61,358 bases of DNA from an uncultured Francisella sp. Its GTDB lineage: Bacteria > Pseudomonadota > Gammaproteobacteria > Burkholderiales > Neisseriaceae. This document shows positions 8,049 through 16,767 of this stretch, piece after piece. Numbering within the stretch: the first letter of the stretch is position 1; the number at the start of each line of letters is the position of its first letter. A model generated the notes under the pieces. The model saw only the letters and a list, made by a program, of their open reading frames with translations. It did not search any database and was not told the DNA's origin. The stretch is taken from assembly GCA_943914555.1 (NCBI GenBank), contig CALUCM010000006.1, forward strand, positions 1 to 61,358. Direction: 5' to 3'. A program made the position numbers and the translations under genes.

Positions 8049-8930
8049 TTACCTAGATTTAAAGGAGCATGTTCGGACAGGTACTTCAAACCAATGTAAA
8101 ACACGCTGCACTACCCGCCGGCTAATAAGAAGTCCTAAATGGGTGATATGCAATTGTTGAAACTCCTGCTCTTGAGGAATACTTGTTTCTTTTACTGCAA
8201 CAAGAGAATCATTTGGTTCATTTTTTGGGAAGACTTTGAACAACCTATTGATAAAACCTGTTTTGGTACCGGCAATTGACAATAACGGTATATTGGGGTT
8301 CCAGGCAGGAACATAGCCATCTAAACCATTCTTCCAAGATTTATTGATGGAAAAAAACCGTGAAAATACCCACATAAGGGAGTTAAAGGGGCGGCCGTTT
8401 TCTTTATCGTATTGATATTTGGCAAATGCAGCTCCATTATGAGGCGTTCCTAAAGTAATAACACGGCTATCTTTAAATAATTCTGGATAATCTGCTTGCA
8501 AATAACGTAACATCAGTCCTCCCATACTGTGTCCAATATAATATACAGGCTGATCCCCCTTAAATTTTTGAATCAATTCTGCTAAGCGAGCCTCATTTTC
8601 TTTAAGTGACTTCCTAGTAGTATCATAGGTTGGTGAATATACCTGATAACCCTTATTGTGTAGTTGAGACGCCAAATAGCTCATGGTGAACCCCTTCATG
8701 TACAAACCATGCAATAACACTACTTTTTTCGCTGGATATAGCTGAAAAGAAGGTTGATTGTCCGCTTCTGATGATAACTTCTGTAAAGGGCAGAGATCAG
8801 ATGACTTAATAAGCTGAGGGATAAATAAAAAAAAGTTGAGGAATAAATAAAAAAAACTCGCTATCACCAAGCCAACTAGCCGCTGCGTCATTACACCTAG
8901 TGAATATTTTTTAAAAAACAACTGCGTCAT
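8049..8930 (-). CDS. Membrane-anchored alpha/beta-hydrolase lipase
   Basis: 293 residues; AAGGAAG precedes the ATG. Residues 17-40 form one long hydrophobic segment, probably an uncleaved anchor. The hydrolase core follows: V-V-L-L-H-G for the oxyanion region, the nucleophile elbow G-H-S-M-G-G (Ser near 135), T-L-G-T-P-H-N-G-A typical of lipases and PGAP1/DUF676-type esterases, a probable acid in N-D-S-L-V-A, and a late histidine in H-I-T-H-L-G. It should hydrolyse ester bonds in lipids or small esters; the substrate is unknown. It is about 70% alike over the core to the next gene upstream, and the pair arose by tandem duplication. Confidence 0.8.
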   Translation of the reverse strand: MTQLFFKKYSLGVMTQRLVGLVIASFFYLFLNFFLFIPQLIKSSDLCPLQKLSSEADNQPSFQLYPAKKVVLLHGLYMKGFTMSYLASQLHNKGYQVYSPTYDTTRKSLKENEARLAELIQKFKGDQPVYYIGHSMGGLMLRYLQADYPELFKDSRVITLGTPHNGAAFAKYQYDKENGRPFNSLMWVFSRFFSINKSWKNGLDGYVPAWNPNIPLLSIAGTKTGFINRLFKVFPKNEPNDSLVAVKETSIPQEQEFQQLHITHLGLLISRRVVQRVLHWFEVPVRTCSFKSR

Positions 8931-9084
8931 AGTCTTCCTTAATTTTCCAGAGTGTTTAAAACTTTAAACACTGTAAAATAACTTAACAGCAGGTATATAT
9001 AACAAATATAGAGTAATTATTCAATATATTTAAATCAGTCTAAGATCTCCTTGTTCTTAATAGATAACTGACACAATACAACTA

Positions 9085-9290
9085 CGCACTGCTTCAAGAC
9101 ATACCGAGCAGTATTTTGTAAAGCGCTTTAATATCAAACTATACAATTTTAGGTAACCTTGCACATTGATCTACAACAGGCATCCATTTACCTGTTCTGA
9201 CTACCTTATGTGCTATGACTAAAATGCTGCTCGGGTAAATCTCAATCTTATGCCTTGACTACATAAACCGAATAAGGTTGGATATCACAA
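9085..9290 (-). pseudogene. Decayed copy of the ETF-QO gene 3' end
   Basis: This intergenic stretch aligns base by base with the last part of the intact ETF-QO gene (about 10395-10600). For example AGTATTTTGTAAAGCGCTTT matches ATATTTTGTAATGGGTCTTT, and matching continues for over 150 bases. Translated on the minus strand it gives Y-P-S-S-I-L-V-I-A...D-Q-C-A-R-L-P...F-D-I-K, against Y-C-P-A-G-V-Y-E-I-I...N-C-L-H-C-K-T-C-D-I-K in the intact gene, with stop codons and lost iron-sulfur cysteines. It marks the junction of a tandem duplication that also copied the lipase gene. Confidence 0.65.
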
Positions 9291-9400
9291 GGCAGATGCC
9301 GGGATGAAGAGTATTACAGTATTCTCGTTAAAATACTACCTTCATATTCTGCTAAAGTTAAAGAAAAATATCTCAATCCTAACACTATTTTGCTCCAGAA

Positions 9401-10225
9401 TTATTGGGTAGGTGTCTTAAACCACTGCAAAATATACTGTACTGCCTTTTTACTAAAGAGAAATCCCACATGTGTAATATGCAATCTCTGGGATTTGCTT
9501 GCTTGACGAGTTTCCGCTTCTTTTACCGACACCAAAGAATCATTAGTTTCATCTTTCGGAAACACTTTAAACAGTTTATTGACAAAGCCTGTTTTGGTGC
9601 CCGCAACTGTTAGCAGTGGTATATTAGGGTTCCAGCCGGGAACATGACCATCTAAACCATTCTTCCAGGATTTATTAATGGGAAGAAAACGAGAAAATAC
9701 CCACATAAGAGAGTTAAAGGGGGGCCCATTCTCTTTATCATATTGGTACTTGGCAAATGCAGCTCCATTATGGGGCGTTCCTAAAGTAACAACACGACTA
9801 TCTTTAAATAATTCTGGATAGTCTGCTTGCAAATAATGCAGCATCAACCCTCCTAGACTGTGTCCAACATAGTATACAGGTCCATCCCCTTTAAATTCTT
9901 GAATCAATTTTGCTAAGCGAACCTCATTTTCTTTAAGTGATTTCCTAGTAGTATCATAACTTGGTGAATATACCTGATAACCCTTATTGTGTAATTGAGA
10001 CGCCAAATAACCCATTGATAATCCTTGCAAATATAAAGCATGCAGTAATACTACCTTCTTCTTTGTTCCTCTAAAATATACAGGGGATTTATTTGCTGTT
10101 ATTTTGTCAACGTGAGCTAACGTTACTGGCCGAAAATGCTCAAGAGATTTGTTTGCTGTTCCTAAGGGCGCCCGATACCTCGATAAATTTAAATCCATGG
10201 CCTTAGTTAACTGGGAAGTTGACAA
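9401..10225 (-). CDS. Alpha/beta-hydrolase lipase, truncated paralog
   Basis: 274 codons from a TTG at 10225 (or ATG at 10198). The hydrolase core is intact: V-V-L-L-H-A, G-H-S-L-G-G as nucleophile elbow, T-L-G-T-P-H-N-G, N-D-S-L-V-S and H-I-T-H-V-G. It closely matches the lipase at 8049, mainly differing in the first 60 residues. The family's N-terminal membrane anchor is encoded upstream in the same frame but cut off by a TAA at 10235-10237 (separate entry). If translated from the inner start, the product would be a soluble cytoplasmic esterase; otherwise it is a recent pseudogene. It lies downstream of ETF-QO on the same strand. Confidence 0.65.
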   Translation of the reverse strand: MSTSQLTKAMDLNLSRYRAPLGTANKSLEHFRPVTLAHVDKITANKSPVYFRGTKKKVVLLHALYLQGLSMGYLASQLHNKGYQVYSPSYDTTRKSLKENEVRLAKLIQEFKGDGPVYYVGHSLGGLMLHYLQADYPELFKDSRVVTLGTPHNGAAFAKYQYDKENGPPFNSLMWVFSRFLPINKSWKNGLDGHVPGWNPNIPLLTVAGTKTGFVNKLFKVFPKDETNDSLVSVKEAETRQASKSQRLHITHVGFLFSKKAVQYILQWFKTPTQ

Positions 10226-10234
10226 TAGTAGACT

Positions 10235-10303
10235 TTATACTATTAAACCAACTAATTGATTAACAGTATTAAATCGATATTTCCCCCAAAATAAATACAT
10301 CAT
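10235..10303 (-). pseudogene. Cut-off 5' end of the lipase paralog
   Basis: AAGGAGA followed by ATG at 10303 opens 22 codons (M-M-Y-L-F-W-G-K-Y, then N-Q-L-V-G-L-I-V) before TAA at 10235-10237. The intact paralog begins M-T-Q-L-F-F-K-K-Y, then Q-R-L-V-G-L-V-I, so this is its homologous start. It is in the same frame as the 274-codon ORF that follows, so a single nonsense codon separates anchor from enzyme. Confidence 0.7.
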
Positions 10304-10364
10304 ATTCTCCTTAACTTCACATTTCTAAAATACAAAAAACCGCAGATTTTATCGAACAACCTAT

Positions 10365-12023
10365 TTACATTGCAATGTAGTTTGGGCCATCTCCCCCTTC
10401 AGGCACAGACCAAACAATATTTTGTAATGGGTCTTTAATATCACAGGTTTTACAGTGTAGACAATTTTGTGCATTAATCTGCAATCGTGCTGTCTTATTT
10501 TCCTCTGCGATTATCTCATACACCCCAGCTGGACAATAACGTGTTTCAGGTGAATCATAAATGCGATAGTTGATTGCATAAGCCAAACGGGGGTTTTTTA
10601 GCTTTAGATGACACGGTTGATCGTCGCGTTGCTTAATATTGGATAAATATAAACTTTCGTTTTTAGCAAAAGTAACTTGCTTATCATGTTCCGGGTAGCT
10701 TATTTTTCTGCTCTTACCTATTGTATGCAATCTTCTATGATCAGGGCCATAATGGCGCAAAGTCCAGGGACCTCTTCCTTTAAATAAATAGTCCTCTAAA
10801 CCACAGTAAATCAGACCAGGAAATAATCCCCAACGAAAAGCCGGTCGATAATTACGCACTGACTTTAACTCCTGATACAGCCAACTGTCCTTAAACAAAG
10901 ATTCATAAGTGTGTGCTTCTAACCTATTATCCTTCAAACTCTGCCAGACAGCTTCCGCTGCCAGGATACCAGATTTAATTGCAGTATGGGTCCCTTTTAA
11001 GCGGGGTAGATTAAGGAAACCTGCGCTATCCCCTACCAGCACACCTCCTGGAAAACTTAACTTAGGTAAACTTTGTAAACCACCTTCATTAATTGCTTTT
11101 GCGCCATAAGATAGACGCTTTCCTCCTTGCAGGATATTTTTAACTAAAGGATGAGTTTTATATTGTTGAAATAATTCATAAGGAGAAAGATAAGGGTTTT
11201 GATAATCAAGAGCCACTACATATCCAATATAGATCCGTGAATCCGCTGCATGATACAAAAATGATCCACCAGTCACACGATGAGACAGTGGCCAACCAAT
11301 GGTATGAACTACCCTGCCCTCGTGATGTTTGTCAGCGGGAATCTGCCAAATTTCTTTTATTCCCAAAGCGTATACGCCAGGTCCTCTGGCCAAATTAAAG
11401 CGTTCAATGACCTCTTTACTCAAACTTCCTCGCGCACCTTCAGCAAAGATGGTCTGCCGACCTAAAATAGCTACTCCTCGCTCATAACGGCTTGTGTGAC
11501 TACCATCGGCACGACATCCCATATCCCCAGTTACCACACCAATGACCTGGTTGTTTTCATAAAGGACTTCGCTGCCTGCAAAACCAGGATAAATGTCAAC
11601 CCCTAACGCTTCTGCTTGAGCAGAAAGCCATTGACAAACCATACCCAAACTCACAATATAATGCCCACGGTTATGCAGGCTAGGCGGCACTGGTAAAGAT
11701 AAGGTGCTATTTTTGGTAAGCAAACAAAATACTTCTTCTGTTACCTGGGTCTGTATCGGAGGATTTTCATGGCGCCAGTTAGGTAGTAGTTCTTCAAGAG
11801 CTTTACTATCCATAACTGCACCTGAGAGAATATGGGCACCAACTTGTGAGCCTTTTTCTAACACACAAATACTTAACTCTTTATCTTCTTGTTTGGCTAG
11901 CTGTTTTAAGCGAATAGCCGAACTCAAACCCGCAGGGCCAGCCCCCACAATTACTACATCAAAACGTAATTGTTCGCGAGGAGGAAAATCCTTCTCTAAC
12001 ATTGGTTGATGATTAAAACTCAT
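10365..12023 (-). CDS. etfD: Electron transfer flavoprotein-ubiquinone oxidoreductase
   Basis: 552 residues, the usual family size. It moves electrons from reduced ETF to ubiquinone at the inner membrane. Residues 27-32 (GAGPAG) are the FAD dinucleotide-binding loop. The C-terminus holds the 4Fe-4S cluster ligands Cys497, Cys521, Cys524 and Cys527 (C-P-A-G and C-L-H-C-K-T-C) followed by the family ending P-E-G-G-D-G-P-N-Y. It starts 11 bases after the flavoprotein dehydrogenase at 12035, so the two form an operon. A decayed copy of its 3' end lies at 9085-9290. No etfAB genes are in the window; they would have to be elsewhere. Confidence 0.93.
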   Translation of the reverse strand: MSFNHQPMLEKDFPPREQLRFDVVIVGAGPAGLSSAIRLKQLAKQEDKELSICVLEKGSQVGAHILSGAVMDSKALEELLPNWRHENPPIQTQVTEEVFCLLTKNSTLSLPVPPSLHNRGHYIVSLGMVCQWLSAQAEALGVDIYPGFAGSEVLYENNQVIGVVTGDMGCRADGSHTSRYERGVAILGRQTIFAEGARGSLSKEVIERFNLARGPGVYALGIKEIWQIPADKHHEGRVVHTIGWPLSHRVTGGSFLYHAADSRIYIGYVVALDYQNPYLSPYELFQQYKTHPLVKNILQGGKRLSYGAKAINEGGLQSLPKLSFPGGVLVGDSAGFLNLPRLKGTHTAIKSGILAAEAVWQSLKDNRLEAHTYESLFKDSWLYQELKSVRNYRPAFRWGLFPGLIYCGLEDYLFKGRGPWTLRHYGPDHRRLHTIGKSRKISYPEHDKQVTFAKNESLYLSNIKQRDDQPCHLKLKNPRLAYAINYRIYDSPETRYCPAGVYEIIAEENKTARLQINAQNCLHCKTCDIKDPLQNIVWSVPEGGDGPNYIAM

Positions 12024-12034
12024 ATTAAAGGTTC

Positions 12035-13435
12035 TTAATGATCTGGTAGAATTTTACCTGGATTCATAATATTTCGATCATCTAACTGTTTTTTAATATG
12101 ACGCATTAATGCTATCTCCTGTTGGCTGCGCATATACTTTAACCACTGACGTTTTAATTGCCCCACTCCATGCTCTGCAGCAATTGTGCCATGATATTTT
12201 AATACTTGGTTGTAAACCACTTCATTAATAGCTGCTTCGTATTGATAAATACCAGGGCCATGATCACGCTCTAAGGCAACATCATAATGCAAACTACCAT
12301 CTCCCAAGTGACCAAATAGCAAAGTTTGTGCATCTGCGAATTGCTGTTGTAAAGCACTTTTTGCACTTGCGATAAACGAAGCAAGAAAGGTGATCGGTAA
12401 GGCAATATCATGTTTAATTGTCACGCCCCACATCTTTTTTTGCGCCTGAGAAATGCTTTCCCTTATTCGCCAAAAAGTATGCGCTTCACTTTCCCTTGTA
12501 GCTACTAGCACCTCTTGCAAATTCTTTGATAGTAATAAATTCAGTACTCGCTGCAAAATAATTGACCGATCCTCCTCCTTTTCTAAACTAAACTCACAAA
12601 GTACATAAACCTCTCCCTTAAGAGGTATATCTACCTGATTGAGTGCACAAGACCAGATAAATGGCATTTTTTCCATATACTCAAAACTTGTTAACTCATC
12701 AGAAAAATATTGTTGCAAGGTGACTAATAAATCTAATATGTTAGATAAGCCAGGTGCCGCTAACAGTAAAGTAAGATGTATAGATCTGACAGGATACAGT
12801 TTTAAAGTAGCAGCAGTAATCACTCCAAGAGTACCTTCGCTCCCTATCCAAAGGTGTTTGCTATCAAAACCAGTAGTGTTTTTATGTAAGCTGGTTAGAT
12901 GGCTCATCAGTTCGCCATTAGGTAATACCACCTCTAAACCTAGCACCTGATCGCGCATTGTCCCATAACGCAAAACATTGACTCCTCCTGCGTTACAAGC
13001 AATATTTCCACCGATCTGACAGCTTCCTTCACTTGCCAATCTTATAGGAAAATAAAAGCCTCGCTGTTGGACATACTGCTGCACATTGGCAAGAATACAA
13101 CCTGCCTCAACCACCACACTACGATCCAAAGGAAAAATTTTGCGTACACGGTTTAATCCTTCCAATAATAAAATCGCACTATTTTCTACGCTAGGGATTC
13201 CTCCCCCACAAAGACCAGTATGCCCTCCTTGCGGAGTGATCGCAATGCGATGCTGATAAGCAATATGCATAATCTTTTGCACTGATTCAAGCGAGCAGGG
13301 TCGCAATAAACAGGTGCAATGACTGCGATAGCGCCCTCGCCAATCCAAATTTCGCGCCGCAATTACTTCAGGATCAGTAATTAATTCCTCAGTAGGCAAC
13401 ACAGAACGAAATAAAGCAGAAATATCTGATATCAA
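12035..13435 (-). CDS. FAD-linked dehydrogenase, D-2-hydroxyglutarate dehydrogenase-like
   Basis: 466 residues of the GlcD/D2HGDH family. Seen motifs: PQGGHTGLCGG (residues 68-78) and GSEGTLGVIT for FAD binding, a conserved IACNAGG, HLGDGSLHYD with likely metal and substrate histidine, and EHGVGQLKR near the C-terminus. Members oxidise D-2-hydroxy acids such as D-2-hydroxyglutarate or D-lactate. D-2-hydroxyglutarate forms as a by-product of SerA in serine synthesis, and serC lies about 1.5 kb away. The ETF-QO gene directly downstream suggests that electrons go via ETF to quinone. The exact substrate is not fixed by the sequence. Confidence 0.8.
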   Translation of the reverse strand: MISDISALFRSVLPTEELITDPEVIAARNLDWRGRYRSHCTCLLRPCSLESVQKIMHIAYQHRIAITPQGGHTGLCGGGIPSVENSAILLLEGLNRVRKIFPLDRSVVVEAGCILANVQQYVQQRGFYFPIRLASEGSCQIGGNIACNAGGVNVLRYGTMRDQVLGLEVVLPNGELMSHLTSLHKNTTGFDSKHLWIGSEGTLGVITAATLKLYPVRSIHLTLLLAAPGLSNILDLLVTLQQYFSDELTSFEYMEKMPFIWSCALNQVDIPLKGEVYVLCEFSLEKEEDRSIILQRVLNLLLSKNLQEVLVATRESEAHTFWRIRESISQAQKKMWGVTIKHDIALPITFLASFIASAKSALQQQFADAQTLLFGHLGDGSLHYDVALERDHGPGIYQYEAAINEVVYNQVLKYHGTIAAEHGVGQLKRQWLKYMRSQQEIALMRHIKKQLDDRNIMNPGKILPDH

Positions 13436-13570
13436 AGTATAGTCCTCTTTTTCAGATCATCAAGCGGTATTTTAATTCTACTCAATAAAACGACGTTTTG
13501 GCATAAATTCAAGTTACAATAAAGAGTATGCTCACATTTTTATATGATGAACAAATAGGTTTCTAGTTCT

Positions 13571-14878
13571 ATGACGTCAAACAACTCAGAGCAAACGGCC
13601 CGTGCACAGCTACGCAACATGCGGTTGATCGCAACTAGCTTACTGGTTCTTTCAGCTATTATCTATGTTGCGTCCTGCTACATGCAGAACCGTTATCCTT
13701 ATCTTATCTATGTGAAAGCTTTTAGCGAAGCATCGATGGTAGGAGCGCTTGCAGACTGGTTTGCAGTAGTAGCACTTTTTAAGCATCCACTAGGCTTGCC
13801 TATCCCTCATACTGCCATTATTCCAAGAAACCAAGGCCGTATTGCCAAACAAGTGAGTCTCTTTATCGAAAATAATTTTCTGCAAGCTTACGTGATTGCC
13901 AATAAAGTCCGTCTTTATCATTTTTCCGCGTTAGCCCATCATTGGCTAAACAATCCACAACATCAAAAAAAATTAAGCAGCATTACTAGTCAAATCTTAT
14001 CTCACATACTCAATGAAATTAATCCACAAGTAACAAGCAATGCTTTCATCCAAGGAATTAAAACTCAATTTAAAGGAGCTCGGCTTGGACATTTTGTTGC
14101 CCTGAGTATGCTATTTTTAAAACAGCAAAACTATCATCAAAAAATGCTGGAACTGGTAATCAAACAAATTAAAGCTTGGCTGCAAGAGCCGATCACTAAA
14201 GCTAAAATCGAAAATAGTATCAATGAATGGGCCAAACAAATGGAAGACAACGAACCCAGTGTCTGGAAAAAATTGATTCATCTTCTCAAAGGTAGCACTG
14301 CTGATCTGATGGACAGGTGGCTTGCACAAAAAATAATTCGGTGGGCAGAAAATTACTGTGATGCCATTTTAAGTGACCCTAAACACTTTATTCGCATGAG
14401 TTTAGACACACGTTGGAGCCGTATTATCTACGCCATGGAAACATCTCCTCAATGGCATGAATATCTTGAACAACATAGCCAACGATTCCTAGCACAGCCT
14501 TTTGTAATTGGTTTTATAACCAATAACTGGCAACGTCTGCAAAACTGGCTAGAACAAGATAGTACCGCTATTAATTCCCTAACACGCAAAACATTTGATG
14601 ATTTAATACAAACCCTCAATAGGCGTTTAATTAACCCCCAACAACAACGTCAGCTAGATCTATGGCTAGCACGTTTTAGTAAGAAATTGGTCAAGCAATA
14701 TAAATCCGCTGTAGCTGCTTACATAGAAAGTCGAGTGAAAGATTGGGAGAGCCAATCCTTAGTCGATAAATTAGAGTTAAGTGCTGGTAAAGATTTGCAA
14801 TATATCAGGATTAACGGCACTCTAGTTGGTGGTTTGGTGGGCTTATTGATTTGTGTGCTCACACAATTTTTTAGCTAA
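13571..14878 (+). CDS. DUF445 family membrane protein (YjiN-like)
   Basis: 435 residues. The family hallmark near residues 55-90 is present: GALADWFAVVALFKHPLG followed by I-P-H-T-A-I-I-P-R-N. One membrane segment lies near residues 17-36 and one at the very C-terminus (GGLVGLLICVLT), with a long mostly helical, polar middle. The size matches E. coli YjiN. The biochemical role of the family is unknown. It is divergent from the dehydrogenase at 12035 and convergent with serC, with only 12 bases to the serC stop. Confidence 0.85.
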   Translation: MTSNNSEQTARAQLRNMRLIATSLLVLSAIIYVASCYMQNRYPYLIYVKAFSEASMVGALADWFAVVALFKHPLGLPIPHTAIIPRNQGRIAKQVSLFIENNFLQAYVIANKVRLYHFSALAHHWLNNPQHQKKLSSITSQILSHILNEINPQVTSNAFIQGIKTQFKGARLGHFVALSMLFLKQQNYHQKMLELVIKQIKAWLQEPITKAKIENSINEWAKQMEDNEPSVWKKLIHLLKGSTADLMDRWLAQKIIRWAENYCDAILSDPKHFIRMSLDTRWSRIIYAMETSPQWHEYLEQHSQRFLAQPFVIGFITNNWQRLQNWLEQDSTAINSLTRKTFDDLIQTLNRRLINPQQQRQLDLWLARFSKKLVKQYKSAVAAYIESRVKDWESQSLVDKLELSAGKDLQYIRINGTLVGGLVGLLICVLTQFFS

Positions 14879-14890
14879 CTATTATCTCTT

Positions 14891-16006
14891 TTAACCATAT
14901 TTCTTTTGAAAATCCTGCATAAAAGCACAAAGTGCTTTTACTCCTTGAATACTCATAGCGTTATAAATACTAGCACGCATGCCTCCTAGACTTTTATAGC
15001 CTTCCAAAAACCAAAGCCCATTTGCCTTAGCTTCTTGCACAAAATGCTTATCTAATTGTGCGCTGGGGCTGTGAAAAACCACATTCATTAAAGAACGATG
15101 AGCTGGCTTAATATTATTGCAATAAAATCCTCCGCTATGATCAATGGTGTGATATAAAAGATCAGCCTTCCGCTGGTTATACTGTGCAATCGCCGAAATC
15201 CCCCCTTGTTTTAACAGCCATTTGATCACCAAACCACAAACATAGATACCAAAAGTATTGGGAGTATTATACATACCATCTTTCTTCCAATACGCTTCAT
15301 AAGCCAAAACATCTGGCACACGTGGATCAACCAGATGTAATAAGTCATTACGAATAAGCAATAAAGTCACTCCTGATCCACCAATATTTTTCTGTGCCGA
15401 TGCATAAATCACGCCGTAATCATTCACTTGAATAGGCCGAGAAAAAATATCACTTGACATATCACATACAAGCGGTGGATAGTCCTTACCCCGTGGGTAA
15501 GGCAAATGACGAAACTGCACACCATGCGCCGTTTCATTACTAGCAAAATGAATAAAATCAAGTGACTCTGGCAACTGCCAGCTCTCTTGAAGCGGCGTCT
15601 TTAAAAAACAACCTTGCTTATCTTCACTGGAAGCTACCGTAATTACTTCCAGACATTTCATTTTTTTCATTTGTTGATAAGCAAGACGACTCCAATTTCC
15701 GGATATAACACAACCTACGCGTCTATGTTGCGTCATGGATAAATTGAGCGCCACATCAACAAACTGTAAGCTAGCGCCACTTTGCAAACACAGCATGGTA
15801 TAATCGCTAGGTAAATCAATTAGTTTTGTTAGATCGCTCCTTAACTCATGTAATACTTGCAAAAATATCTGACTACGATGGCTCATGGTCATTAAAGAAA
15901 AACCAGTACCACGATAGTCTAGTAATTCCTCTTGTACCTGCTTTAGTACCTCCTGAGGCAGCATTGCTGGCCCAGCAGAAAAATTATAGACTTGCTTGCA
16001 TCCCAT
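14891..16006 (-). CDS. serC: Phosphoserine aminotransferase
   Basis: 371 residues, close to the normal 360. It makes phosphoserine from 3-phosphohydroxypyruvate with glutamate (serine synthesis) and serves the parallel step of pyridoxal phosphate synthesis. The start Y-N-F-S-A-G-P-A-M-L-P is the family signature. The pyridoxal-phosphate lysine is in S-A-Q-K-N-I-G-G-S-G near residue 204, and the C-terminal arginine region (GGMRASIYN) is present. It stands alone here; serA and serB are not in the window. Confidence 0.95.
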   Translation of the reverse strand: MGCKQVYNFSAGPAMLPQEVLKQVQEELLDYRGTGFSLMTMSHRSQIFLQVLHELRSDLTKLIDLPSDYTMLCLQSGASLQFVDVALNLSMTQHRRVGCVISGNWSRLAYQQMKKMKCLEVITVASSEDKQGCFLKTPLQESWQLPESLDFIHFASNETAHGVQFRHLPYPRGKDYPPLVCDMSSDIFSRPIQVNDYGVIYASAQKNIGGSGVTLLLIRNDLLHLVDPRVPDVLAYEAYWKKDGMYNTPNTFGIYVCGLVIKWLLKQGGISAIAQYNQRKADLLYHTIDHSGGFYCNNIKPAHRSLMNVVFHSPSAQLDKHFVQEAKANGLWFLEGYKSLGGMRASIYNAMSIQGVKALCAFMQDFQKKYG

Positions 16007-16085
16007 AAATCACCCTTGAAATTAATAACATCAATATAGAAATATCATAGCGCAACCGTTGGTATCTCGCCAATAAAATTACCCC

Positions 16086-16114
16086 TTTATCTTTTCTAAA
16101 CAGGCATGTATAAT
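16086..16114 (+). promoter_or_regulatory. Probable promoter of the rimP-nusA operon leader
   Basis: A consensus TATAAT is at 16109-16114, with a TG just ahead of it. The matching -35 position (about 16086-16091, TTTATC) is weak. Transcription would begin near 16121, about 180 bases before rimP, and run through the hairpin leader. Confidence 0.5.
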
Positions 16115-16118
16115 CTAC

Positions 16119-16245
16119 GCGGGTTTTATTGCAAACAGATGGGTGTTGCCGCGTTTTTTAATCAAGATATACATTTGCTTATGCGTTTTCTAAAAGCAAA
16201 ACAGCAACTCATTAAAAAGCGAAACGGACTTTTGTCCGTTTTTTT
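16119..16245 (+). promoter_or_regulatory. Leader with terminator hairpins ahead of rimP-nusA
   Basis: Between the promoter and rimP is a 125-base leader. CGCGG (16119) can pair with CCGCG just before a T-run near 16155. A strong hairpin (16222-16229 with 16234-16241, loop TTTT) is followed by a T-run at 16242-16245. A terminator inside the leader of a nusA operon suggests attenuation; NusA-dependent feedback is known for the E. coli operon but is inference here. It could also be a short independent RNA. Confidence 0.5.
16222..16245 (+). terminator. Intrinsic terminator or attenuator before rimP
   Basis: An 8-base-pair stem AAACGGAC/GTCCGTTT with a TTTT loop, immediately followed by more T residues. 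It lies 57 bases ahead of rimP. Confidence 0.8.
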
Positions 16246-16302
16246 ATACTCTGTTTTCGGTAAATTAAGTTAATGTGGTAACTGGCTAAATAGTTTATTT
16301 GT

Positions 16303-16767
16303 ATGATAATTGATGCTCACATTGAAAATACTTTAGCAGGACTAGGATATGAATGCGTTGATATCGAACTGACCCCACAAGGTGTACTGCGCGTTTTTAT
16401 AGATCAATCAGAAGGAGTATCTATTGATGACTGTGTGGTGGTAAATCAGCATTTAAGTCGTTTATTGACTGTGATAAATTTTGATTATCGGCGTTTGGAA
16501 GTTTCTAGTCCAGGGCTTGACCGTGTACTCAGAAAAGAACAAGATTTTATTAGATTTGTGGGTAAAACTGCTAATGTGAAGACATATTTGCCTATCAATC
16601 AACAAAAAAAATTTAGCGGCAAAATATTATCTTTTCAGGACCACATATTAAGCTTGGAGTGTGGTCCTCATAAAAAACGAATAGATATTCCCTTTGACCA
16701 TATTGAACGAGCACGCCTAAAACCACAATTTGATAAATTGAATCAATTAAAGGACAGCACAGGATGA
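16303..16767 (+). CDS. rimP: Ribosome maturation factor RimP
   Basis: 154 residues, normal for the family. It helps assemble the 30S subunit. The N-terminal domain includes G-Y-E-C-V-D-I-E-L and the region D-Q-S-E-G-V-S-I-D-D-C, and the central signature R-L-E-V-S-S-P-G-L-D-R is clear. The C-terminal SH3-like domain follows. Its stop overlaps the nusA start by four bases (ATGA), so the two are translationally coupled, as in most gammaproteobacteria. Confidence 0.95.
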   Translation: MIIDAHIENTLAGLGYECVDIELTPQGVLRVFIDQSEGVSIDDCVVVNQHLSRLLTVINFDYRRLEVSSPGLDRVLRKEQDFIRFVGKTANVKTYLPINQQKKFSGKILSFQDHILSLECGPHKKRIDIPFDHIERARLKPQFDKLNQLKDSTG

